Assembly: GCA_009760855.2 (NCBI GenBank)
Contig: WPIO01000041.1
Span: 1,345,001-1,409,000, forward strand
Length of the DNA stretch: 64,000 bases
Origin: Cristatella mucedo
Taxonomy: Eukaryota; Bryozoa; Phylactolaemata; Cristatellidae
Direction: 5' to 3'
Of this stretch, positions 1 to 11,631 are shown piece by piece. Both the position numbers and the translations under genes were made by a program. The notes under the pieces are model-generated. The model saw only the letters and a program-made list of their open reading frames with translations. It was not told the origin of the DNA and searched no databases. Position 1 is the first letter of the stretch. Every line of letters begins with the position of its first letter.

Positions 1-333
1 GTACGCACACATCTCGAGCGTGGGAGCCGGATTTACACGAGGATGTAGAAGCCGTCGTTGAAGCAGCTCCGGAGCTCGCGGAGAGAAGAGAAGAGAAAGC
101 GAGTGAGAAGAAGAGTGGATAGCATGCGTGCAGGCCGACGCGCAGGCAGAAAGTTCCTTCTCTGCAGGCAGGCCTGGCGGGTCAGGCGACCGCAGCTGAC
201 CCGTTGCAAATAAATCCAGCTTAGTCAGCCGATACTGTCCAACTGCAGCGCCTAACGATACTCAGGTAATGGTACTCAGCGCTCTCATTTGGCCGGGCGG
301 AGCGGTGTGAGTCCGGCTGGGGAGGAACGACAT

Positions 334-355
334 TGTGGGCGTGGCCACGCCCACA
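334..355. repeat. 22-bp perfect palindrome with paired GC boxes
   Basis: Two facing GTGGGCGTGG half-sites around GGCC, identical to its own reverse complement. The rest of 1-497 shows no gene. Confidence 0.8.
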
Positions 356-497
356 GAACATTGAAATTACAGATCTTAGCCGGTTTGTGAACTTGAGAGG
401 GTTTTCAAAGGATGGCCATGGCAACTCCATCAGCGTGTGCGCTCGCTGCACTACGACCCCAATTTGCTGCCGCCCGAGGTGACGACGGGCACTTCCG

Positions 498-1515
498 GCG
501 CTGCATGTATTGATGACATCCGCACATGGATGGCAGCAAATTTTCTTAAACTAAGCGATAATAAAACTAACTTACTAATTACGGGCAAACCTAGTGTGAT
601 TCAGAAATTGGAAAGGCTAAAGCTTAAAATCGGCTCTGCCAGCTAATCTCCTGTTGAATCAGCTCGAAATCTAGGTGTCATATTCCAAAGTGACCTCTCG
701 TTGGACGACCACATCAGCTCCACAATCAAGTCTGCCTACTTTCAGCTTCATAACATTGCTAAAAATTGGGCTTGCTTACATAAGGATACCCTCTTCTAAG
801 TTGGTCCATGCATTCGTGGCATCCCATCTTGACTTCTGTAACTCACTGCTTGCTGGCCTACCGGCATGTGCAATCAGGCTATTACAGATGGTGCAAAACT
901 CTGCAGCTAGGCTTGTCTGTTGTGAGAGTCGCAGTTGCCACATCACACCACTTCTCGCCGACCTGCACTGGCTACCAGTCAAGCAACGGATCGACTTCAA
1001 GGTTTTGTCGCTCACCATTAGGTCACTTCATTCTTTGGCTCCAGCCTATCTCTCAGATCTACTCCCTCACCAGGCCGAGCATCGTACCTCCCGCTTTTCG
1101 GAATCCAACAGTTTACCAATACCTCGTACAAACCTCAAATCCTTTGGAGACCGTGCATTTAGTTCGTATGCTCCCAAAGCCCGGAACTCCCTCCCGACTT
1201 GCGTCAGAACATCCCCTGACTTGACCACGTTTAAAAAAAAACTTCAAAAACACACCTATTTAGGACAGCATTTAGTGGGTCCCTGCGATTCGTCTTTTAT
1301 GTACTTATGCGTGGTGACACTGTTCATGCTGCCACTAACCACACTTGCATGCTGACCCTGTGCATGTCACCCCTAACCATGTTATTCATGTTTATCAAGC
1401 ATGATGTTACTCATCATTCAATCTGGCTTCCCTTGCAGCAAATGTAAAGCTCGTAGAAAGACATTGAGTTGTCAGAGGGCGCTTTATCAAGTGCATTATT
1501 ATTATTATTATTATT
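498..1515 (+). mobile_element. LINE-A 3' part (RT C-terminus to ATT tail)
   Basis: Begins abruptly within the RT at ACIDDIRTWMAANFLKLSDN and continues through KPSVIQKLERLKLKIGSAS to a TAA at 644. The later frames hold LDFCNSLLAGLPACAIR, LLADLHWLPVKQRIDFKVL and SFGDRAFSSYAPK, the LINE-A C-terminus. It ends with the family 3' end (AAATGTAAAGC...CTTTATCAAGTGC) and an (ATT)n tail near 1,495-1,515. The copy is 5' truncated and carries stops and frameshifts. Confidence 0.88.
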
Positions 1516-1949
1516 CCAGGCTACCGCTTGACGCGCCAGACTGAGCGCTCATGACCGGAAGTCGTGCTGCACCTAGCTTTGGTAAGCGACGGAAATTAGA
1601 AGATAGAATCTGCCGGCGATTCTTCGTAGAGACATATTCTTTGGTCAATATAAATGTCAAGACAGTCAGCATGCCCACACCTTCCGTACACGCAACGCAA
1701 TAACGATTCGCTAACCGGCGCAGACGAGTAACGCTTAAGCTTGGCAGTCAGTAGGGTGAGCTCACCAGTCACCAGCTGCGTCAGCGGGCATTCAGGCCCA
1801 ACTTCCAAAACAAAGTTGACGTTTTCGGAGATTTTTCATGGGCGCAAGCTAACTTCCATATCAAACCGGTAGCTTCCACTCGCCATTGTGGGCCGGCAAG
1901 TTTTCTCTGCAATAAACTAGGGCATAGAATATTAGCGAGCAGAATATAA

Positions 1950-2125
1950 ATTAAATAAATAAATCCTAGCTGATTAAACAGCCTCTTTTTGTATAGCGAC
2001 AGAAGAGCCTTTTACGGCTATCACCACCGCTTGCAGTGGCAATACAGGATCGCCCACCGCAGGAATCGAACCCACGACCTCGGGACCGAGGTCGTGAAAG
2101 CAACCGCCTTACCTAATATAAGCGT
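1950..2125 (-). mobile_element. SINE-1 copy (tRNA-derived)
   Basis: On the minus strand it carries a pol III B box (GGGTTCGATTCC) after the paired GACCTCGG/CCGAGGTC arms. The family body follows (CACTGCAAGCGGTGGTGATAG, then CTTCTGTCGCTATAC), ending in an A/T-rich tail. Nearly identical in layout to the copies at 5.5 kb and 63 kb. Confidence 0.85.
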
Positions 2126-2700
2126 ACCTATCGCCGCGGACAGCAAAGATAAAAATAAGGAGCGCCACTCGAAGCTTGAAGCCACTGGAAGCCACTTGGC
2201 AGCGCCACACTGCCGAAACTCGACGGAAACGTCACATACGACAAACGCAACAACAGGAACAGACTGAAAAAGCCCGCGAGCTTTGTTACACACGCTCGCT
2301 GTGCAGCTTCCACATCCGGTTAGAACTAGGCCTGTAATACAGCGCTCGCAACGAAGCTAGTCTCAGCCGACATGCCACGAATACAATTTACGCATGAACT
2401 TCGTAGCATTGCTAGTTCTTTGCTTGCAAATGCTGCACCGATTGCCCGCAGGTTGCACGCCTGCAGTTGCAGAAACACGGTAGCGACGGGGAGCGCACGC
2501 ACCTTAGCATATCAAGTCCGTAGCCACAACGTAGACAAGTCTATTTGACAGCAGCGGACGGTTGCAGGCGTTCAACAGTGGCCATGACGTACACCAACGG
2601 CTCTGTGGCAGAGAGCTCAAATGAGCTCCAACGCCGTTGCCCCGAGTCTTGAATCCTGACTGACTGGCAGTCTCAGGCGCTGGCTTTGTATACGGCCCGC

Positions 2701-2790
2701 TAATAATGATAGTAATAACAATATACTTGGCAAAGTGCCCTCAGAGAACTCAATCTCTTTCTAGGCGCTTTACATTTGCTAATATAGTAT
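2701..2790 (-). mobile_element. LINE-A 3' tail fragment
   Basis: AAT-rich start, then the reverse complement of the family end: GTGCCCTCAGAGAACTCAAT and CTTTCTAGGCGCTTTACATT. Only the extreme 3' end is kept. Confidence 0.75.
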
Positions 2791-3687
2791 CTTATAATCG
2801 CACGATGACGAATAATAATTATCTGTCATAATCCGAATTAATTAGCTTTCGCCGCCGTTTCAGCTTTGCAGTGTCAGAGCTCAGCGAACGGTTCAATTAT
2901 ATGACAAGGGCGAAGCTGAAAGAGACTGAAGGTCGTATTAGAGTACTTCACTGGCCCAGGTCACGTGGTACGGCATCCTAGCCCGACAATAGGCTGGGCT
3001 CGCCTACTCCCAGGTTGGGCGAACCACTCGGTCGGCTGACGCTCAGGCCCACATTGTAATGCAACGCTGAAATATACCGCGCTCTTTCGCGGGCATGAGC
3101 AGCTGTGACATCATGGTTTTTTTCTATTTTCAAAGCACGCAGAGCGATCCGACCTGTCGTGAGACTAAACGCTGAAAAGAAAAATGAATTTCGCCTAGAG
3201 CGGAATCGACCGGCGGCCGCAACATCCGGGCGCTGCCGTGCGAGCGCTACGCCGATCGAGATAGCTGAGAGGACGCACGACTTTCGCCGACATTCCTGTC
3301 GAGTAGCGAAGCCCGCCACCCCGCCTGCTCGCCCGGTCAACCGAATTCAATTTGTTTTTCTCAAGTTGCCCGCGGCTCCGCTGCTTCTGTTGGTGCGTTT
3401 CGTATCTTGCATCAAATACGTACGCTGCCGATGTGCCTCATTCAGCAGCCAGTTGCCGCTTTTTCCTTATTTGAAAATACCGCGTCGCAGGCGGCCATTG
3501 GGTCGATCTACAGTCTCTAAGATGTCAAAGATGAGGCACTGCCTACGGAATGGCTGCTTTCTAAAGGCCTCACTGGCTCACTCCCCAGTTCTCACTTGGC
3601 TCCCGGTTCTTTCCGGGCTTGGCAACTGGGCTGCCGAAAAAACGCCACCAAGTCCCATGCAGCCGGCGATGAATACGGAATCAGTGG

Positions 3688-4025
3688 CATAATAATAATA
3701 ACAATAATAATAACACGCTTTTTAAAGCGCCACGAGAGAATTCAATCTCTTTCTAGATGCTTTAGATTTGCTGCAAAGGAAACGATCGAATAGTTAGTGG
3801 TAGCGTGCTCCATAAACAACAAGAATAAATCGTTCGCCGCGATATGCACAGGGTCAGCATGCTGATGGGGTTAGTGGTAGCATGCACGTTGTAAGCATGC
3901 ATAAGCATATGCAGGTTGAATCTCTGGGACCCACGAAATGCAGTGATAAATAGGTGCGTTTTTAGTTTCCTTTTAAATGTGGTCAAGTCAGGGGATGTTG
4001 TGACGCAAGTCGGCTTACGTAAGTC
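3688..4025 (-). mobile_element. LINE-A 3' fragment
   Basis: Starts with AATAATAATAA at 3,688, then the minus-strand family end (CAATCTCTTTCTAGATGCTT, GCTGCAAAGGAAACGATCG). It continues into the non-coding end and last codons, finishing near the ACATTTAAAAGGAA motif at about 3,965-4,020. Confidence 0.8.
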
Positions 4026-4296
4026 ATGTGGCATGGTAAATCAACAGGATTATCTCAGTAGAGATTTATATTATTCGTGGTTCCTGAATTATAACGGCTT
4101 GTTTTACAATAATCTGTGATTAGGAGGCATACAAAGCGAACCCTTGCAATATTCAGTGAGTTATACTCGAAGCTTTTGAGCCAGGCGGGAGTTGCGCCCC
4201 ACGCTTTGCGCCGTCCGGCAGCTCAGCGATGCTCTGGGCGCCGTACAAGAGTTGTCGTAGCGATAGATCTCTGTTAATCAATGGATAAAAAAAATT

Positions 4297-4640
4297 CCTA
4301 ATAATAATAAAATAACTTTTAATTGCACTCTCAGGGAACTAAATCCCTTTCTCGGCTTTTAAATATGCTGGAAAAGAAGGATATGCTTATCGGTCGAATG
4401 CACAGTGTCAGCACGCCTAGGCTCAAAAAGACAACTCACGTTGAACCACCAAATGATGCGAGGAAGTGGTGTGCTTGTAACTGAAAATGCTTTCAAGTCA
4501 GGCGGTGTCTTAAAATTTCAGTCGGGAGTGAGTTCAGGGCTTTGGGGGCATGCAAACTAAAGGCAGGATCTCTACATTAGTTCGAGGCACAGCTACACGA
4601 CTAGAGTCAGAAGAGCCGGCGATACGATCCTGATTAAGGA
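4297..4640 (-). mobile_element. LINE-A 3' fragment, diverged
   Basis: An AATAATAATAAAAT stretch is followed by diverged family end motifs (CACTCTCAGGGAACTAAATC) and the minus-strand C-terminal coding end (GAGTTCAGGGCTTTGGGGGC, corresponding to APKAWNSLP). It is strongly degraded. Confidence 0.65.
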
Positions 4641-4700
4641 GTGGTCTTTATGACTTTGTGGAGTTACAGAAGGAGATACATTACATTACATTACATTAGT
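4640..4700 (+). mobile_element. LINE-B 3' tail
   Basis: ACTTTGTGGAGTTACAGA followed by GGAGATACATTACATTACATTACATTAG. The same end, facing the other way, is seen at 16,537 and 16,040, and facing the same way at about 21,150. This gives the (CATTA)n tail of LINE-B. Confidence 0.65.
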
Positions 4701-4739
4701 CCAGAAAAGTTGTTTGGAGCAAGATGGTGAAAAGACCTA

Positions 4740-5183
4740 AAAAACTGTGGAAAAACCTCGCGGCATTCGATGCGCTGCTCGTTTTGACGGCGCGAAGGGG
4801 CAGCGTACAGCGGCAACCGCGACAGGCTGTAGATTATTGCACCGAATTGAATCCCCCCCTATTGCACAGGCTTGCGCAACCGCTCAGATGTAGGGGCTGA
4901 CCGGTGTGCACACTGTTCTAATGGCGTGCTGACGCTCGGCCGCAGCACGCCGGCACCCGCCTCTGGTGCGCCGCATCTCGAGCGCCGGCAGCTTCTGCTT
5001 TCGCAATTAGCGTCGCGGCGTCGTGCGCCTCTGCCGAACGCGCCGCCGAAACGCTCTGCCGTGCGCCTCTGCCGAACGCGCCTGCCGAACGAGCTCGCAC
5101 GAACGCACGTGCGAGAGAGAAAAAGCCGCCAGTCTCGTCAGCCGCTCGCGGTCGAGCCTCAGGCGAGACTCGCGCTAGAACTG

Positions 5184-5220
<37 letters not shown>

Positions 5221-5315
5221 AGCGACAGTAACGCGATCGGCGTGGCCCGCCCTTGAAGGGCTTCGGGTGCTTCTTGAAGGGACTCGGCCGTTCTCGGCAT
5301 GAAGGCTGGGTGGGA

Positions 5316-5348
<33 letters not shown>

Positions 5349-5480
5349 CGAACGGGGAGTAGGCCGTTACGAGAGTGACGCGGGGACCCGGGGGCGGGAA
5401 GAGCGGCCGCGTGCCATTGCGCTGCCAGCGCCCGCCGAATATACGTTTTTAATGCCCGCCAAGGTGTGAGTGCGACGTTG
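4740..5480. other. GC-rich island with facing GCC and GGC triplet repeats
   Basis: CpG-rich, in contrast to its flanks. It holds a 22-bp direct repeat (GTGCGCCTCTGCCGAACGCG core, twice within 5,020-5,085), a CGC/GCC run at 5,185-5,220 and a GGC run at 5,316-5,346. It could be a CpG-island promoter. The open frames here have no ATG and look compositional, so no gene is called. Confidence 0.5.
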
Positions 5481-5518
5481 CGCGCGTACCGTTGTATCGA
5501 ACTCAGTATATTACAAGG

Positions 5519-5700
5519 AGCCGTGATGGCACACTAGGTAAGGCGGTTGCTTTCACGACCTCGGTCCCGAGGTCGTGGGTTCGATTCCTGCAGTGGGCGA
5601 TTCTATATTGCCACTGCAAGCGGTGGTGATAGCCATAAAAGGCTCTCCTGTCGCTATACAATAAGAGGCTGTTTAATCAGCCAGGTTTTAATTATTTTTA
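5519..5700 (+). mobile_element. SINE-1 copy, near full length
   Basis: Starts GAGCCGTGATGGCACACTAG (A-box region), then GGTCGTGGGTTCGATTCC (B box), the SINE-1 body, TCCTGTCGCTATACAATAAG and an A/T-rich end. It is one of the two best-preserved copies. Confidence 0.9.
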
Positions 5701-7219
5701 AGGACGGATGGGTTGACTGCTCCTTCTCTGCTAGAGACAGAGCTGGTTCCTTTTTCGGCTAGCTAGGAGGCTTTTCCCTAGCTCTAGGCAGGTCTCGCGT
5801 GGAGGGAGGCGCAAAGTCGCACTCGGATAGGACCTATCGTCAAACCCCAGCTAGTGCTGCCGGAGACCCGTGGGCCCCGAAGACCGGTAGCCAGATAGAC
5901 TGCCGATTTAGCAACCCGGATTTAGCTTCCGGACGGATTCGAGGCGATGCAAGACGCACTCTCTGGCGGCAGGAGACTGACGTCAGTGGCGCTGCGATGC
6001 TGACTTTCCTCCAAGCGCATGCTTAAGCCGGGCCATCTCACATAAAAGGTCACGTGCAGACACTTGCAGCCCAGACATCCATCTGGAAAAGCAGAGGGCA
6101 GCAGAGAGAATCGCGGCCGTGGCGTGTGGGTGACGCTCAGCTTTATTCGTTGACACCAGCTTCATTCTACGCGACAGTCCCAATCAATAGCGTTGCATCG
6201 AATGCCGCCATTTACTGCTCACTGCCCTCGGACAATAGAGGACGTACGGCTTCATTAACACTATAGTTCCCCGGAGCCGGCGTCATTCAAGCTTCGGGCA
6301 ACCGGACGTCTTCTGGCTCGCTGCGCTTGTGATGTGGGCTGCGAGTCGGCTTTCGATTAAGTAGAACATTACTCTTCACGACGGCTGCGTCGTCATCTTT
6401 CGTCACGGTGGAAGAGCCAGTACGATCGAGCCGAGACGTCTCCGCTGCCTGCTGTCTGCATTGCCCCGCTGCTACCTATAATAATAACTGCTGCTAGCCG
6501 TCAAACCTCGTCGATCGCCTGTCTTGGCCCGCCGTTCTGCCTGCTAGCAGCCAGCCGCTGCGAGTTGCTGCCTAGCCACACCGCTGGGTTTGTCTCGATC
6601 GTCTCCTTTCTAAGGCAACAACAGTAGCTTAGCTGAAACGAGCTCTATAGGACGACCACGGCATCAACTCAGAGCGGAACGACGATTTTGAAAGGAAGCA
6701 GAGGACACTGAACTAACTTTTCCTCATGCGCCGATGGAATTGCCGCCAATAAATCTACGCGGCAGAGTCGCTAATGTAGAGGACGCACAGCATTCCTTTA
6801 GTTCCTTCAGTTCCTATTCTGAAACGTGAACGAACTCCCTCAGCTAGGTTACAACAGTCGAGATATTATTCGCGGTTCCCGAATTTAAATTATTTAGAAG
6901 CCTGCGCGCGCGCGAGAGAGAGAGAGTTTTTGGACGCCATGGCAACGCAAACGTACAACTGCAGCCCCATGAGACTCGTGAAATGGACTGTTCAGCGCCG
7001 CTCTGCAGAAAGCGTGGCGCATCGATGCATTCAACGCTCTTTGTTGCTACGGCGTTGCTCGATCGAGGTCAAAAAGCCTTCGTGGATTTCTGGGCACCTA
7101 CGATACGCATGGGTCACGACTGGGAAGAAGGAGGGGTCAGGCTTCACCTGTTTATTTGTCAGGCGTCAGCAAGACGCCGGCTTAAGGCCTTTGATGCGGA
7201 AGCCGCTGCGGCGAATGTT
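5701..7219. other. No gene recognised
   Basis: Mixed-composition DNA. Short open frames lack ATG starts, splice sites or recognisable motifs. A small GC/GA alternating stretch lies at 6,904-6,926. Confidence 0.4.
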
Positions 7220-7312
7220 CGTTACAGTTTTACTAATAATACATTTGGTATAGCACCCTCAGAGAAACCAATCTCTTTCTAGACAGTTTACATCTGCTGC
7301 AAAGAAAGCAGA
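7220..7312 (-). mobile_element. LINE-A 3' tail fragment
   Basis: TACTAATAATACATTTGGTA then the minus-strand family end (GCACCCTCAGAGAAACCAAT, TTTCTAGACAGTTTACATC). It abuts the plus-strand LINE-A copy that follows. Confidence 0.7.
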
Positions 7313-8908
7313 ACTTAAGCAACTACCGCCCAGTCTTCCTTCTATCATTCCTATCAAAGACACTGGAACGGGTCGTGGCCGACCAGCTGAAATCAACTAG
7401 TAAGTTAGTTTTGTCATCATTTAGTTCTAGAAAATTTGCTGCCATCCATGTGCGGATGTCATCAATACATGCAGCAAGTGAGTTGGGAGAATTTGAGGTG
7501 CTTGAAGGCTGGGAGGGATCAAAGCAAAGGTACAACTGAGTGTCATCCACATACAAGTGAAAGCCTAGATTGTACTTGGCAATCACATCAGCAAGAGGGA
7601 GAGTATAAACCGTAAAAAGAACCGGACCTAGCACTGAGCCCTGAGGAACCCCATATTTCAGAGGTACCTCGGAAAATCTTTGTCCATTCACGTCAATATT
7701 TCGGAGTCTCCCACTGAGATAGGACCTGAACCATTGGAGAGCAGTGCCAATGATGCCCAGGCGAGATGAGAGGCGCTCTAGAAGAACTTTGTGGTCGATA
7801 ATATCAAAAGCTGCCGAAAGATCGAGCAAATCAAGCAGAGACACTCTACCCATGTCTGCATTCCTAAGTAGGTCGTTGTATACCCTAAGCAATGCTGACT
7901 CTGTGGAGTGATTAGCTCTAAAGCCAGACTGGAACTTACTAGCAAGATGTGAGGTTTCAATAAATATGGGCGAACCCAGTGTGATTCACAAATTGGAAAG
8001 GCTGACGCTCAAAATTGGCTCTGCCAGCATATCTCCTGTTGAATCAGCTCGAAATCTAGGTCTCATATTCCAAAGCGACCTCTCGTTAGACGACCACGTC
8101 AGCTCCACAGTCAAATCTGCCTATTTTCAGCTTCATAACATTGCTAAAATTCGGGCTTGTTTAGATAAGGATACCACGTCCAAGTTGGTCCATGCATTCG
8201 TGACATCCTGTCTCGACTTCTGCAACTCACTGCTTACTGGCCTGCCAGCATGTGCGATCAGGCGATTGCAGCTGGTGCGAAACTCTGCAGCTAGGCTTGT
8301 CTGTCGTGAGCGTCGCAGTTGCCACATTACAACACTTCTCGCTGACCTGCACTGGCTACCAGTCAAGCAACGGATTGACTTCAAGGTTTTGTCGCTCACT
8401 TTTAGGTCACTTCATTCTTTGGCTCCAGCCTATCACTCAGATATACTCCCCCATCAGGCCAAGCATCGTACCACCCGCTTTTCGGAATCCAACAGTCTAC
8501 CAATACCGCGCACAAACCTTAAATCCTTTGGAGACCGTGCATTTAGTTCGTATGCCCCCAAAGCCTGGAACTCCCTCCCGACTTGCGTCAGAACATCCCC
8601 TGAACTGACCACATTTAAAAAGAACTTAAAAACACCTATTTAGGACAGCATTTAGTGGGTCCCTGTGATTCTTGCTTCATATGCTTATGCGTGCTGACAC
8701 TGTGCATGCTGTCACTAACCACATTTGCATGCCAACCCTGTGCATGTCACCCCTAACCATGTTTAACCATGTTTCATTTTGTTTGTTTTTCAAGCATGAT
8801 TTTACTTACCATTCAATTGCACTTCCCTTTGCAGCAAATGTAAAGCGCCTAGAGAGAGATTGAGTTCTCCAAGGGCGCTTTATTAAGTGCATTATTATTA
8901 TTATTTTT
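7313..8908 (+). mobile_element. LINE-A copy with an internal inversion
   Basis: 7,313-7,397 reads forward (LSNYRPV...TLERVVADQLK). 7,398-7,965 reads only on the minus strand (FDIIDHKVLLERLSSRL, YGVPQGSVLGPVLF, HLYVDDTQLYLC, IDDIRTWMAANFLELNDDK). 7,966-8,908 is forward again (EPSVIHKLERLTLKIGSAS, LDFCNSLLTGLPACAIRRLQ, the usual C-terminus and the ATT tail). Both junctions fall exactly where the intact order at 30.6 kb would have them, so the middle 568 bp was flipped in place. Not active. Confidence 0.92.
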
Positions 8909-9522
8909 ATCTTCCGATGAGGGCGACGAGCTAGGTTGGAGCTAATTGCATAAGAACGAGCGGCTGTAATTTTCTCACCTCCCGGGTCTGAAGAATGCGC
9001 CTGCTGCTGGAGACCGGCGCCTTTTAAGGTCTGATAGTTTTGATGTACCAGCATTTGTGCGATTCCCGAGTATGGCTTGACCAAAAAAATTTTCCTTGCC
9101 GATTGTTGTTCCGAGAGATGGCCGTCCATCTGGCGCACTTCTGCTCCGGCGTCTCCAGTGGTTCGCGAGACAGTGCACCGCTAGGAGACTGCAATAAGGC
9201 AGCTCGGCCAATTGAGCTATTGGAAAAACCGGCTGCAGCTGCTGATTGAATGATTTGATGCGGTAGCCCACCATGCATTCCACCTGTGAGCAATTGATTT
9301 CGGAAGTGCAGGATTGCTGTCGAGGACCCCTAACAGTCACCCCGTGCTAGTCTCGTTACTTGTTACTATAACTTATATATGTTATATGACGAACTTTGTA
9401 CCTGAAAAGTGGTGCTAAATATTTGCCAAATTAAGGTATGCATTAATCTCGCTATATAGTTACTGATTATAATAACATTTGCTAAATTAGCCCATTCAGC
9501 AGCCTCATCTATATACAGCGAC

Positions 9523-9543
9523 ATATATATATATATATATAGC

Positions 9544-9610
<67 letters not shown>
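9523..9610. repeat. (AT)n microsatellite
   Basis: Alternating AT over roughly 85 bases, broken once by AGCGAC. It abuts the end of a SINE-1 copy whose terminal TATAGCGACA motif seems to have seeded it. Confidence 0.95.
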
Positions 9611-9745
9611 CGACAGAAGAGCCTTAATGGCTATCACCATCGCTTGCAGCAGGCGACAAGGGACCGCCCGATGCAGGACTCGAGCCAACGACCAGGATTG
9701 CGAAGAGCGAACACCTTACCTCCTGGGATAAGACCTGTTAACTAC
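9605..9745 (-). mobile_element. SINE-1-related copy, diverged
   Basis: On the minus strand it keeps the body (GGTGATAGCCATTAAGGCTC, TTCTGTCGCTATA) and a damaged B box (GGCTCGAGTCC), with an A-box-like end near 9,735. It is clearly more diverged than the 2.0-, 5.5- and 63-kb copies. Confidence 0.7.
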
Positions 9746-10611
9746 TGAGTTGAACCAAGAGAAGGGTCAAGGCCATTGACATACAGACGTACAGTGCATT
9801 AAAATAGGTTTCTGCCGCCTAGTCTTTGATGCCCAAGCCACACTAACGCCCAAGCTAAATAAATGGTATCGTGAGCCTCGGAGAGAATCAATCAATGCTA
9901 TGCCTGCAGAGAAGATCGCAACCCTAAACCTTTAAGCTCCTATCGCAGCCTCCGGCCCCCCTCGTTCCTGTTCGAGAATACGAAATGGCGCCTGGATAGA
10001 GACTCGGTTCTCCCAGGTCACTTAGCAATGCATTATATCTTTTTCCACCTCGTGATCATTCATCTACCCTGGCACGGCCGTTCTTGGTTTCGATCTAAGC
10101 TCGTCATTACCATTAGCTGGCAACCGCTGGGTGCTGCCGTCAGAGTTCGCGATACTGACCAGCACTAAGTGCATCGCCATAGTCGGCGATATTCATTAAT
10201 GATAACGGTGCCAATAATAGGTCAGTGCAATAGAGCTCAGTCACTGAGCTTACCTGAACTCTCCGAATCGCCCCTTCCAAGCCTATGGTCTTCTAAACAT
10301 GACCAGTCTCAAGATAATTACCCAAGCTATTTGCTAGCGAACACCGTAGGCTTGCTGCACATTATGCAGACCGTCGCCAAAAGAGCCTGCTCCGGCGAGG
10401 TGTTCTCGCCTCACACACAGGCCATATCAATTGTCAAATATAAACATGGCTGCGTGCATACTTGGTTGAATGTCTTGAGATGCTCGTAAGACTGATTGTC
10501 TCAGCGATTCCATAAGCAGTTTGCACTAAAAACTAGCAGAAGAGCTCAAAGGTCATGATCGAGAGGCTTTGCATAATAGTCTCTATAAAATATTTCGAAC
10601 CATTGAGACGT
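9746..10611. other. No gene recognised
   Basis: Low-copy sequence without convincing exons. A plus-strand open frame from 10,169 has no recognisable motif or splice context. Confidence 0.35.
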
Positions 10612-10780
10612 TGACCATTGGTCTTAGCCCAGGGGTAATTCGCTCGCTCTTCAAGACCCAGGCGGCGGGTTCGAGCAATACAGTGGAAGACTGCAGAGGC
10701 TGGCACACGCAGAGCAGAAGTACTCGGAAAGACGATGGCAAACCACCCGGATGTATTGCAAAGAGTCTGCTTTGCTGATT
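10612..10780 (+). mobile_element. tRNA-derived SINE (third type) or tRNA relic
   Basis: TTAGCCCAGGGGTAATTCGC resembles an A box, and GCGGGTTCGAGCAATAC a B box about 45 bases later. The downstream body includes GGAAAGACGATGGCAAACCA, unlike SINE-1. Single copy here. Confidence 0.5.
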
Positions 10781-11504
10781 TTAAAAATGAAGCACTCCAC
10801 CCACTGTCTCTTCTTATAGCTCGCAAGGAGAGGAGGGCCGATGGTCAGAAGCCCACAGACTAAAAAAAATAAGGCAGCTTTTCCACAGACCAAACGTGCT
10901 TTCCAAACTCTAACGAAGTGCACGAACACAACCTGTCCGTCCATCCAACACGTCAGCCCCTGCCCCGTACCAGAGCTCCACACTCAGGCTACTGTGTGGA
11001 GCTGCTGTAGCCAAGAGCAAAGCAGCTCCTGCAAGTGTAGCATTGCTCCTGAAACAGGCTGGCCGTTAGCAGGTTATATGTCACGGTAGGAAATATGTCA
11101 TTAGCACGTTAGCATGCTTTTGCGGCAAGTTGTACTGGCCTGGATGATGGATACTTGGTTCTCTTAGGGTGCTATACAGAAGGCTTTATTATTATTGCTA
11201 TTATTGTTATTACAGCAACCGCAGAGTTTCGAGCTGTCGATGAGCATCAGCAAGCAATACATTGTGCATATACTGATTGATCTGGTGCTGGCTGTATTGT
11301 TTAATCAAATTTTACCTTGGAGAGAGGACACTGTGCTGGTCCTAAAAAATGCTTGCGAATGTAAGCCACGATGGCTGCTGATTTCACATTATTCGGGCTA
11401 ATTGTGCTAAAACTTGCAACGACAGTACTTTAAATAAAGCCGCTCATATTTCGAAGGAGCAATACCTTGGTTTGGCCTGAATAAAGCTCAAGTTCTCTAA
11501 GGGA

Positions 11505-11535
11505 AAGAAGATATACTAATAAAGTATATCTTCTT
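11505..11535. repeat. Perfect 13-bp inverted repeat with 5-base loop
   Basis: AAGAAGATATACT, loop AATAA, then its exact reverse complement. It could form a hairpin on either strand. Confidence 0.85.
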
Positions 11536-11631
11536 AAATAATTAAAAAAGAAACGACATATTCAAGAAAGGTCTTGAAAGCTAAAACTTAGACTGGAGAC
11601 AAAGCTTAGCTTGACAGATGGCAATAGTAAT

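Noticed and set aside
3105-3692. 195-codon plus-strand frame
   Set aside because: It has no ATG at its start, no recognisable motif and an Arg/Pro-biased composition. Its end runs up to a LINE tail.
4872-5231. Arg/Pro-rich frame ending in polyproline
   Set aside because: It begins at a TTG, and the Pro run is the GCC triplet repeat. A compositional open frame in a GC-rich island.
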